DNA from: Paenisporosarcina sp. OV554
GTDB taxonomy: Bacteria > Bacillota > Bacilli > Bacillales_A > Planococcaceae
Assembly (NCBI RefSeq): GCF_003058165.1
Contig: NZ_QBUC01000031.1
Location: 1-35,750 of the forward strand
DNA length: 35,750 nt
Direction: 5' to 3'
The stretch's first letter is position 1. Each line of letters opens with the position of its first letter. Made by a program: the position numbers and the translations under genes. Of the stretch, positions 1 through 6,730 are shown one piece after another. The notes beneath the pieces were generated by a model. That model worked only from the letters and a program-made list of their open reading frames with translations. It had not been told where the DNA came from and ran no database searches.

Positions 1-40
1 TACTATTCTCAATAATTGATTCAAATCCAATAAAAATTAA

Positions 41-78
41 AAAAGGGGTTCGGAATGAGACCATTCCGAACCCCTTTT
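41..78 (-). terminator. Intrinsic terminator of the aminopeptidase gene
   Basis: A perfect inverted repeat with 17-bp arms at 41-57 and 62-78 and a 4-nt loop. Read on the minus strand it is followed by a T-rich tract, so it fits as the terminator of the M29 aminopeptidase gene ending at 141. It could also stop plus-strand transcription entering from the left. Confidence 0.85.
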
Positions 79-90
79 GTCTACAATCTG

Positions 91-118
91 AAGCAGCCTT
101 CCTAGGAAGGCTGCTTTT
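91..118 (+). terminator. Hairpin with plus-strand T-run
   Basis: A self-complementary segment at 91-116 (AAGCAGCCTTCC arm) is followed on the plus strand by a run of T. It probably ends a plus-strand gene located left of the window. On the minus strand no T-run follows, so it is not the aminopeptidase terminator. Confidence 0.7.
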
Positions 119-140
119 TGAATTAATATATTTTGCCTAA

Positions 141-1373
141 TTAAAACGCCCAGTTTCCACTACGGAAGATAGGTTCTTTAGATCCATCTTCTAAAATCCC
201 GTCGATGTCCATTTGATCTGATCCAATCATGAAGTCAACATGTGTAATACTTTCATTTAAGCCGTTTTCTTTTAACTCTTCTTGTGACATTTTTTTCCCG
301 CCTTCTAAACAGAATGCATAGGCGCTACCGATTGCTAAATGATTCGACGCGTTTTCATCATATAAAGTGTTATAGAATAGTAATCCTGACTCTGAAATAG
401 GGGAATGATGAGGAACTAAAGCAACTTCTCCTAAATACTTCGCGCCTTCATCTGTATCTACTAATTGTTGTAATACTTCTTGTCCTTCAGCCGCTTCTAC
501 TTTTACGATACGTCCTTTTTCAAAAGTGATTTTGAAATTGTCTATGATGTTCCCTCCATAGCTTAATGGTTTTGTACTAGAAACAACTCCATCTACACCC
601 GTTTTCAAAGGAACTGTAAATACTTCTTCAGTAGGCATGTTTGCCATGAATGTTTCGCCTTTTTCATTAACACTTCCAGCTCCACACCATAAGTGACCTT
701 TAGGAAGTTCAATTGTAAGATCCGTTCCAGGAGCAGTGTAATGCAATTTGAGATAGTTCTTTTCGTTTAAGTAATCCACTTTTTCATGTAGTGTGTCATC
801 GTGTTTCGACCAAGCCTCGATAGGAGACTCGACATCCGCACGAACCGCTTTAAAGATTGCATCCCATAATGCAGATATTTGTTGATCTTCAGCTAGCTCA
901 GGGAATACTTTAGCTGCCCATGATTTAGATGGTGCAGCAATAACAGTCCAGCTAATTTTGTCAGACTGAACATATTGACGATATTTTGATAAGGCTGTTC
1001 CAGCCGCTTTTTGGAATGCCGCAATGCGAGAAGAATCAATGCCTTTTAATAAATCTGGGCTTGAAGACACTACGCTCATAAATGCTGCACCTTGTTCAGC
1101 TAGTTGTTCACGTTCTTGTATTTTCCAAGCTGGATATTCTGTGAATGATTCACTTGGAGCAAGCTCAAAACGTGTACGTGTAATCACGTCGTCTGTCCAG
1201 TCAACATATACTTGTTTTGCACCAACTTCATAAGCCGTTTTTGTTAATAAACGAACGAACTCAGGATTATCAATTGAAGCCGTAATATATAAACTTTGTC
1301 CCTTTTGAATATTTACTCCCACTTTAACAGCTAACTCAGCATATTTAGTTAAATTTTCATTAAAAGATGTCAT
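141..1373 (-). CDS. ampS: M29-family metal-dependent aminopeptidase (AmpS/AmpT type)
   Basis: A 410-residue cytoplasmic leucyl-type aminopeptidase that releases N-terminal residues from peptides using two metal ions. The M29 ligands are all visible at family positions: Glu250 in NMPTEE, Glu316 in GEVALV, His345 and Tyr352 in NHLAIGSAY, and His378 and Asp380 in HVDF. Length is normal for the family. The open frame runs further upstream, but I place the start at the ATG of MTSFNENL because an AAGGAG ribosome site (1382-1387) lies 8 nt before it and the family aligns from there. It is a single-gene unit ended by the hairpin at 41-78. Family assignment is firm; peptide preference cannot be read. 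Confidence 0.93.
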   Translation of the reverse strand: MTSFNENLTKYAELAVKVGVNIQKGQSLYITASIDNPEFVRLLTKTAYEVGAKQVYVDWTDDVITRTRFELAPSESFTEYPAWKIQEREQLAEQGAAFMSVVSSSPDLLKGIDSSRIAAFQKAAGTALSKYRQYVQSDKISWTVIAAPSKSWAAKVFPELAEDQQISALWDAIFKAVRADVESPIEAWSKHDDTLHEKVDYLNEKNYLKLHYTAPGTDLTIELPKGHLWCGAGSVNEKGETFMANMPTEEVFTVPLKTGVDGVVSSTKPLSYGGNIIDNFKITFEKGRIVKVEAAEGQEVLQQLVDTDEGAKYLGEVALVPHHSPISESGLLFYNTLYDENASNHLAIGSAYAFCLEGGKKMSQEELKENGLNESITHVDFMIGSDQMDIDGILEDGSKEPIFRSGNWAF

Positions 1374-1607
1374 TAGGTTATCTCCTTTTTTATACAAGCT
1401 AATTCTATAGTAGCAATATTCTAAGGAGTAAATCAATTGCAAAGTTCGAGTAACGAAAGAATATAACAATATTTAATGAAAATAAAATTATTCAACGGAC
1501 AGTCAATGTGATAACGCTTCCAATACTTGAGTTGGATTTTGATTAATTTAGGTACCACAATTGAGCATCCAGAATAATATATATAGATTACGAATTGGAG
1601 GTATGTA

Positions 1608-2198
1608 ATGTATTACGTTTATCCAACAGGAATTTACTACACGCCTTGTATTAGTCGCGCTGAACTTGAGTTACGAAATACGATGCGGTTACTTTGGGAA
1701 CAACATGTCTACTGGACAAGAATTGTTATTACGAGTTTGATTAATGATTCAGCAGATTTAGATGCAGTATTAACACGATTATTAAGAAATGCTCCTGATA
1801 TGGGGAACGCACTTAAACCTTTCTATGGTGAACAATTAGGAGACCAATATAGCGCTTTGATTAAAGACCATTTAGTCATCGCTGCAGATTTGGTAAAGGC
1901 GGCTAAAGCCGGAGACATGCAAAGTTTTGAGTCTATCGATAAAAAATGGCATGCCAATGCAGATGACATTGTTAACTTTTTAAGTTCTATCAACCCTTAT
2001 ATCTCACAGCAAGATATGAGAGAGATGTTTTACGAACACTTGGACTTAACCAAAAAAGAAACGGTGTTCTTGCTTCAAAAAGACTATCCATCATCAATAA
2101 ATACGTTTGATGAAATTGAAAGGCAGGCTTTGGAGATGGCAGACGAAATTTCGTTAGCAATTATTAAACAGTACCCTCAAATCCAATACCAGATGTAA
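1608..2198 (+). CDS. Unrecognised helical protein, possible internal duplication
   Basis: I do not recognise a named family with confidence. The 196-residue product has a short Tyr/Pro-rich N-terminus, no signal peptide or membrane segment, and is predicted to be almost wholly alpha-helical. A segment beginning MRLLWEQH (about residue 26) and one beginning MREMFYEH (about residue 137) resemble each other, which suggests two related helical halves. I recall similar proteins in Bacillus, Paenibacillus and clostridia, some mislabelled acetylglutamate kinase, but nothing here supports a kinase. The start is set by GGAGG (1597-1601) 6 nt upstream. It stands alone, closed by a terminator at 2205-2232. 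Confidence 0.8.
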   Translation: MYYVYPTGIYYTPCISRAELELRNTMRLLWEQHVYWTRIVITSLINDSADLDAVLTRLLRNAPDMGNALKPFYGEQLGDQYSALIKDHLVIAADLVKAAKAGDMQSFESIDKKWHANADDIVNFLSSINPYISQQDMREMFYEHLDLTKKETVFLLQKDYPSSINTFDEIERQALEMADEISLAIIKQYPQIQYQM

Positions 2199-2204
2199 TT
2201 AATG

Positions 2205-2234
2205 AACACCGTTGAGAACTCTCAACGGTGTTTT
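2205..2234 (+). terminator. Intrinsic terminator
   Basis: Perfect 12-bp stem (2205-2216 with 2221-2232), 4-nt loop AACT, then TTTT. It lies 6 nt after the stop of the helical protein gene. Confidence 0.88.
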
Positions 2235-2310
2235 GTAGCACATTGGCAGGTTTATGGCTTAATCCTTACGTGTATTTACATAAGAGAATATAAAGATGGG
2301 AGGGATGACA

Positions 2311-2838
2311 ATGATTGATGTAATGAAAATGTTTAAAGCACGTTTATGGATGAAACGTAATGTCCTTTTTTTATATTCCTGGCATGCATATGTAGGGTAT
2401 GAACTAGATTTATTTAAAGCCTTTGAGCGCGGGGTAAAAGTTGCAGACGTTGCAGATGCTTATCAGATAGATGAAATTCTGCTTAATCAATGGACTAATG
2501 TTGGAGTATCGATTGGTCACTTAAAACCAATGAGCCGTAAGCGATATAAAACTGAAGCTATGTGGAAGCTACCACGACCTAAAGCAGAATCATCTTCAGG
2601 TGTTATATTGAAAGAAATGATGGAATTACATATACCTAGTTTACTTACGTATCCAGACATGATGCGTAACAGGAACTGCAATCATTTTGACTCAGAAAAA
2701 CATGCAGACACAGTTGCACAAACAAGTCATGAAAATTTACATCCATTACCTCACAAGGGGCAAATGGAACAATGGGGCGATGATGCAAATTTTGAGTTTT
2801 TAGGTATACAGAAAATCATTCAAGAGGGAAGTTGGTAA
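2311..2838 (+). CDS. Truncated methyltransferase-like protein (N-terminal domain only)
   Basis: 175 residues. The first ~110 resemble the winged-helix dimerisation domain of small-molecule SAM-dependent methyltransferases (ELDLFKAFERG, then VADVADAYQID as the helix-turn-helix). The stretch FDSEKHADTVAQTS also looks like the linker such enzymes carry before the catalytic domain. The SAM-binding core, with its acidic loop and GxGxG motif, is absent: the frame ends about 150 residues early with a tail that looks unrelated, and a terminator follows at once. I infer decay by internal deletion, but a free-standing domain is possible. The ATG at 2311 is preferred over those at 2296 and 2305 because GGGAGGG (2298-2304) sits 6 nt upstream of it. 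Confidence 0.6.
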   Translation: MIDVMKMFKARLWMKRNVLFLYSWHAYVGYELDLFKAFERGVKVADVADAYQIDEILLNQWTNVGVSIGHLKPMSRKRYKTEAMWKLPRPKAESSSGVILKEMMELHIPSLLTYPDMMRNRNCNHFDSEKHADTVAQTSHENLHPLPHKGQMEQWGDDANFEFLGIQKIIQEGSW

Positions 2839-2852
2839 GTGGTTCAATATTA

Positions 2853-2884
2853 AAAAATCCTTTAGCATGAGCTAAAGGATTTTT
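2853..2884. terminator. Bidirectional terminator between convergent genes
   Basis: 14-bp perfect stem (2853-2866 with 2871-2884), loop ATGA, A-run on the left arm and T-run on the right arm. It can serve the methyltransferase remnant on plus and the UPF0435 gene on minus. Confidence 0.88.
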
Positions 2885-2889
2885 CCTGC

Positions 2890-3111
2890 TTATTTACGTA
2901 ATGATCCCAGTTCAGAAGCGATGGCTTGCATTTCACTTGGACTAAAAGTAGAACGTTTTTTAACCATAGAGTACAAATCGTACAATTCTTCATATTGAGA
3001 GTCATCAAAATTATCGGATTTCATAGCGTCTACATTGACCATACGAAGTTTTTCCTTTATTTGGTCAATCATGTATTCTACATTTTCTTGAGATGGTTGA
3101 GTTAAGTTCAT
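2890..3111 (-). CDS. yfkK: UPF0435 (DUF1128) protein, YfkK-like
   Basis: A 73-residue protein matching the UPF0435 family as I recall it: N-terminal MNLTQPSQENVEYMIDQIKE, central YEELYDLY, C-terminal FSPSEMQAIASELGSLRK. No catalytic motif is visible and the family has no assigned function. The frame could start at 3135, but the ATG at 3111 gives the normal family length and has AGGCAGGA just upstream. It is divergent from the YtxH-like gene; its own promoter appears to be TTGACA (3167-3172) with N17 and AATGAT (3144-3149) on the minus strand. In B. subtilis yfkK also lies near yfkI and yfkH, so order is conserved. Confidence 0.88.
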   Translation of the reverse strand: MNLTQPSQENVEYMIDQIKEKLRMVNVDAMKSDNFDDSQYEELYDLYSMVKKRSTFSPSEMQAIASELGSLRK

Positions 3112-3143
3112 TTGCGATTCCTGCCTTTCAAACATTATGGTTA

Positions 3144-3172
3144 ATCATTTCATGGTACAGAAAAATTGTCAA
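3144..3172 (-). promoter_or_regulatory. Sigma-A promoter of the UPF0435 gene
   Basis: On the minus strand: a perfect -35 TTGACA (3172-3167), 17-bp spacer, -10 AATGAT (3149-3144), 33 bp before the start codon. Confidence 0.6.
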
Positions 3173-3188
3173 ATTAAAGTAAGGAATT

Positions 3189-3214
3189 GTTTTAATATGC
3201 GCAGAGAAGGGTAT
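3189..3214 (+). promoter_or_regulatory. Sigma-B-type general-stress promoter
   Basis: GTTTTA (3189-3194), 14-bp spacer, GGGTAT (3209-3214), close to the Bacillus sigma-B consensus GTTTAA-N12-15-GGGTAT. It lies 40 bp before the YtxH-like gene, whose B. subtilis counterpart operon I recall as part of the sigma-B regulon. Confidence 0.72.
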
Positions 3215-3254
3215 ATTAAAGCACATTGAAATTTAATCTTGGGAGGTTTTATTA

Positions 3255-3677
3255 ATGAGTGAAAGTAAATTTGTCAAAGGTATGCTAGTTGGAGCAATTG
3301 CAGGTGCAGGAATAAGTTTGTTTGATCGTGCAACACGTGAAGATGTTAAATTTAGATTGAAAACAGTATCTTATGATGTTAGGTATTATTCGAAAAATCG
3401 TGAAGACTTAAAACTGAAATTACAAGAAAAAGCAGATAAGCTTCAAACTGTATATAATCAATTTACACAAGATGCACAATATATTACTGACAAAGTTGAA
3501 GAAATAAAAGAATTGACTCCACAAGTGAAGACACTTGTAACAGATACTAAAGATGCATTTGTCCACTCTAAAGAAGAATATAAATCCATTGTAAAAAATG
3601 AAGAAGATGATTTCGAAATGCCATTGCTACCTGAGCATGTGTATGATGAGAAAAAATTCACTCAAGAAAGGGAATGA
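3255..3677 (+). CDS. YtxH-domain membrane-anchored stress protein (YfkI-like position)
   Basis: A 140-residue protein with one N-terminal hydrophobic segment (GMLVGAIAGAGISLF, about residues 9-23) followed by a long charged, coiled-coil-prone helix and an acidic C-terminus. That is the layout of YtxH-like (gas-vesicle-like) general stress proteins. No enzyme motif is present. The start ATG has GGGAGG (3241-3246) 8 nt upstream. It is followed 4 nt later by the YihY gene, so the two form an operon, and the sigma-B-type promoter at 3189-3214 makes stress induction likely. Position next to yfkH suggests it corresponds to B. subtilis yfkI; sequence-level orthology is not shown. Confidence 0.82.
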   Translation: MSESKFVKGMLVGAIAGAGISLFDRATREDVKFRLKTVSYDVRYYSKNREDLKLKLQEKADKLQTVYNQFTQDAQYITDKVEEIKELTPQVKTLVTDTKDAFVHSKEEYKSIVKNEEDDFEMPLLPEHVYDEKKFTQERE

Positions 3678-3681
3678 TTAA

Positions 3682-4662
3682 ATGGCGATCGAAGACAAAC
3701 CTATTCAACCGAGAGGCAGCCAAAAATCCCGCTCTTCATCTAATTTCTTAAGTAAATTAAAATTAATGCAATTTAAAAAAAAGAAACGTAAAGGTCCTGA
3801 TTATCCTTTTGATGTAACATCATCAAAAGGATTCTTTCAAGAATTATTAGCACGTATTCAATATGTCGATGTGACGGCTTTAGGTGCACAACTTGCCTTC
3901 TTTTTCTTATTAGCACTTTTTCCATTGTTGATTTTTATGGTGACACTATTACCCTATTTAAATTTACAAGAAGACCAGCTTTTTAATATTTTACGTACAT
4001 ATGCACCTGTTGAAGTTTATACACTTATCGAAGGTACATTAGATGAAGTTCTTAACGATCGAAATGGCGGTTTATTATCAATTGGGATATTCGCCACCAT
4101 ATGGTCTGCATCAAACGGCATGAATGCCCTGACTAAGTCACTTAATCGTTCTTATAGCCTTGAAGAAACCAGACCTTACTTTATAGCGAGAGGTATTTCA
4201 GTCATTTTCACTCTATTACTTATTACATTATTCGTCATAGCTTTAGTATTGCCTGTATTTGGCGAACAAATTGGCACATTCTTGTTCTCGTACTTTGGAT
4301 ACGAGCAAGGCTTCTTGAATGTTTGGAATAGTATTAGATGGACAATACCACCAGTTATGATTTTTGTAGTATTTATGCTGTTATATTGGATTGCGCCAAA
4401 CCGTAAATTATACTTGAAAAGTGTGATTCCAGGAGCAATATTTGCTACATTAGGATGGATTCTAGTATCACTAGGATTTTCGTTATATGTTAGTAGTTTT
4501 GCTAATTACTCTGCAACTTATGGAAGTATAGGTGGAATTATCGTCCTAATGATGTGGTTATATTTCTCGGGAATCATTTTAATGGTCGGTGGGCAAATTA
4601 ATGCCGTAATGCAAGAGCGTAAAGAAAAATCAGCAATGAAAAAAGCAGGAGCTGTCATATAG
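3682..4662 (+). CDS. yfkH: YihY/BrkB-family inner membrane protein (YfkH-like)
   Basis: A 326-residue integral membrane protein. After a basic cytoplasmic N-terminus (about residues 1-45) come about six membrane segments, with family motifs such as ALGAQLAFFFLLALFPLL and, near the C-terminus, YGSIGGIIVLMMWLYFSG. The family was once called ribonuclease BN, but that activity belongs to another protein; its true role (transport or envelope) is unknown. Second gene of the sigma-B-type operon, 4 nt after the YtxH-like gene. The last codons and the stop lie inside the terminator hairpin at 4640-4677. Confidence 0.9.
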   Translation: MAIEDKPIQPRGSQKSRSSSNFLSKLKLMQFKKKKRKGPDYPFDVTSSKGFFQELLARIQYVDVTALGAQLAFFFLLALFPLLIFMVTLLPYLNLQEDQLFNILRTYAPVEVYTLIEGTLDEVLNDRNGGLLSIGIFATIWSASNGMNALTKSLNRSYSLEETRPYFIARGISVIFTLLLITLFVIALVLPVFGEQIGTFLFSYFGYEQGFLNVWNSIRWTIPPVMIFVVFMLLYWIAPNRKLYLKSVIPGAIFATLGWILVSLGFSLYVSSFANYSATYGSIGGIIVLMMWLYFSGIILMVGGQINAVMQERKEKSAMKKAGAVI

Positions 4663-4677
4663 AAGCTCCTGCTTTTT
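4640..4677. terminator. Bidirectional terminator overlapping two gene ends
   Basis: 14-bp stem (4640-4653 with 4664-4677), 10-nt loop, A-run left and T-run right. It contains the last codons and stop of yfkH and touches the last base pair of the convergent ATPase stop codon (4676-4678); the genes are only 13 bp apart. Confidence 0.85.
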
Positions 4678-6580
4678 ATTTGATATTAAGTAAACGTAAA
4701 CCGTTTAGTATGACAAGAATCGTGCTGCCTTCATGGCCGATGACACCAAGGGGCAAATTGATAATTTGAAAGAAATTGCTAATAATTAAAAGAACAATTA
4801 TCGATATTGAGAAAAAGACATTTTGTTTTACAATACGATTCATTTTTCGAGACAAATCGATCGCGTACGTTATGCGTGATAGATCATCTTTCATTAGTGC
4901 TACATCTGCTGTCTCTAGTGCAACGTCGGTACCTTGACCCATTGCGATACCAAGAGTGGCTGTAGCTAAAGCTGGTGCATCATTAATGCCATCACCAACC
5001 ATTCCGACGTTTCCATATTTAGCGAGAAGTTCTTTCATCTGTGTGACCTTTGTTTCTGGTAAACATTCCGCGATATAGTCATCAACTCCAGCTTCTTCTG
5101 CAATGACTTTTGCCGTCCGTTCATTATCACCCGTCAACATAATTGTATAAATACCAGCTTTTCGCAATAACGAAATAGCTTCTTTTGATTCAGGTCGAAC
5201 AGTATCCTTAAGCGCAACCACTGCGATGATTCCGTCTTGGTCTGCAGTGAATATGACCGTTTTTCCTTGTTCTTCTAAACGAAGGGCTACATCATTTTGA
5301 AACAACTTAGCCTCATTAGATCCCACAAATGTTCTCTTACCAACTTTCCACTCTTTCGAATCAATATTCGCTTTGATTCCCCAACCTGGTACATCTTCCA
5401 TTATTGATATAGGAAAGGTAGTAACACCCTTCGTGACAGCAAATGATGTTATGGCTTTAGCGAGAGGGTGTGTGGATTGAGATTCTATGCTCGCTAAAGT
5501 TGTTAATACAGACTGTTCATCTAATCCAGCCCGAACGATGAAATCTGTAACTATAGGTTTTCCTTGTGTGAGAGTCCCAGTTTTATCAAGGGCTATTGCT
5601 TTCAAATTACCAATATTCTCTAAGTGAACCCCACCTTTAAATAACAAGCCATTTTTTGCTCCGTTTGATATGGCTGCAAGCGTCGCAGGCATAATGGAAG
5701 CAACTAGTGCACATGGTGATGCAACAACAAGTAAAACCATCGCACGATAGAATGTTGTAGTCCAATCCCAACCAAATATAAAGTGGGGGAGGAACAACAT
5801 TAATCCAACAGTAATTAGAACAATTTTTACATATTTACCTTCAAACCGCTCAATAAATTGTTGGGTTGGTGATTTTTCGCTTTGAGCAGATTGAACAAGT
5901 TTAATGATTTTTTGTACTAACGATTCACTGCTTGTTTTCTTCATTTCAATTGTTAAAACGCCATTTAAATTTACAGTTCCCGCAAATAACTCATCTCCTG
6001 TGTGTTTATAAACGGGAATTGATTCACCACTAATAGCAGCTTCATCAACAGAAGTACTCCCAGTGATAATCAGTCCATCAACTGGTATGCGATCGCCGGG
6101 TTTGACAAGTAACCGATTTCCTACCTGTAGATTTTTAACATGGACGCGACTAGATTGGCCGTTTGCATCTAATAGCCACGCCTCTTCAGGCTGTAGATTC
6201 ATCAAACTAGATAATTCCTTTTTACTTTTGTTCATCGTGTAAGTTTCAAGGGCACCACTCAAAGAAAAAATAAAGATAAGTATAGCGCCTTCAGTCCAAT
6301 AACCAATAATTGATGAACCGATTGCCGCAATAATCATTAGTAATTCTACGTTTAGCTCTTTCCGCTGAATAGTATGCAAAATTCCTTCTTTTGCTTGCGC
6401 ATATCCTCCAATTAAAAAGGCAAGTAAATATAAAGCTATGGATAATGAATTTTCATCACTTCTACCTACATACCAAGCAAAAATTATTAACACCCCAGAA
6501 AAAACGGCTGCCATTAACTCGCGATGCGGATTTAAGCGGCTAAGAATCGTTGAAGAATCATATTGTTTAATTGCTTCCAT
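4676..6580 (-). CDS. zosA: ZosA-like P1B-type metal-transporting ATPase
   Basis: A 634-residue heavy-metal P-type ATPase with no N-terminal metal-binding domain. Visible parts in order: paired membrane helices, actuator loop with SGES (about 184-187), metal-binding SPC (288-290) instead of the usual CPC, phosphorylation motif DKTGT (332-336), GDGIND hinge, and HEGST plus LNGLRLL at the C-terminus, typical of the zinc-type branch. Length and features match B. subtilis ZosA, a zinc importer repressed by PerR. The ATG at 6580 has AGGAGG (6588-6593) at 7 nt; the ATG at 6586 is too close. A Per box overlaps its -10 (6684-6698) and perR is in this window. Metal and direction are inferred from homology. 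Confidence 0.88.
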   Translation of the reverse strand: MEAIKQYDSSTILSRLNPHRELMAAVFSGVLIIFAWYVGRSDENSLSIALYLLAFLIGGYAQAKEGILHTIQRKELNVELLMIIAAIGSSIIGYWTEGAILIFIFSLSGALETYTMNKSKKELSSLMNLQPEEAWLLDANGQSSRVHVKNLQVGNRLLVKPGDRIPVDGLIITGSTSVDEAAISGESIPVYKHTGDELFAGTVNLNGVLTIEMKKTSSESLVQKIIKLVQSAQSEKSPTQQFIERFEGKYVKIVLITVGLMLFLPHFIFGWDWTTTFYRAMVLLVVASPCALVASIMPATLAAISNGAKNGLLFKGGVHLENIGNLKAIALDKTGTLTQGKPIVTDFIVRAGLDEQSVLTTLASIESQSTHPLAKAITSFAVTKGVTTFPISIMEDVPGWGIKANIDSKEWKVGKRTFVGSNEAKLFQNDVALRLEEQGKTVIFTADQDGIIAVVALKDTVRPESKEAISLLRKAGIYTIMLTGDNERTAKVIAEEAGVDDYIAECLPETKVTQMKELLAKYGNVGMVGDGINDAPALATATLGIAMGQGTDVALETADVALMKDDLSRITYAIDLSRKMNRIVKQNVFFSISIIVLLIISNFFQIINLPLGVIGHEGSTILVILNGLRLLNIK

Positions 6581-6629
6581 GTTCATTCCTCCTGATAATG
6601 ATAGTCAATATCACAACCCTATTAATGTG

Positions 6630-6668
6630 CGAAAAGCTGGCACTCCCACAGGGAATACCAGCATTTCG
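6630..6668 (-). other. Leader hairpin between fumarase and ATPase genes
   Basis: Arms 6630-6640 (CGAAAAGCTGG) and 6658-6668 (CCAGCATTTCG) pair with one A/A mismatch, and an inner TCCC/GGGA helix stacks within. On the minus strand it lies just after the predicted zosA start point and is followed by only CTTTTCG, so it may be a fumarase terminator, a 5' leader structure, or both. Confidence 0.5.
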
Positions 6669-6683
6669 ATAATTATTATTAGT

Positions 6684-6721
6684 TTAGAATTATTATAACA
6701 TAGAAGATTTATAGAATGCAA
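6684..6721 (-). promoter_or_regulatory. zosA promoter with overlapping Per box
   Basis: TTAGAATTATTATAA at 6684-6698 matches the PerR consensus TTATAATnATTATAA at all but one position. On the minus strand the box contains TATAAT (6697-6692), a perfect -10, with a weak TTGCAT 18 bp upstream (6721-6716). PerR bound here would block RNA polymerase. A poorer Per-like sequence follows at 6667-6681. Confidence 0.82.
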
Positions 6722-6730
6722 TCGAGTTAA

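Noticed and set aside
6438-6698. Plus-strand frame antisense to the zosA start
   Set aside because: No ribosome site or family; explained as the shadow of the ATPase gene and its leader.
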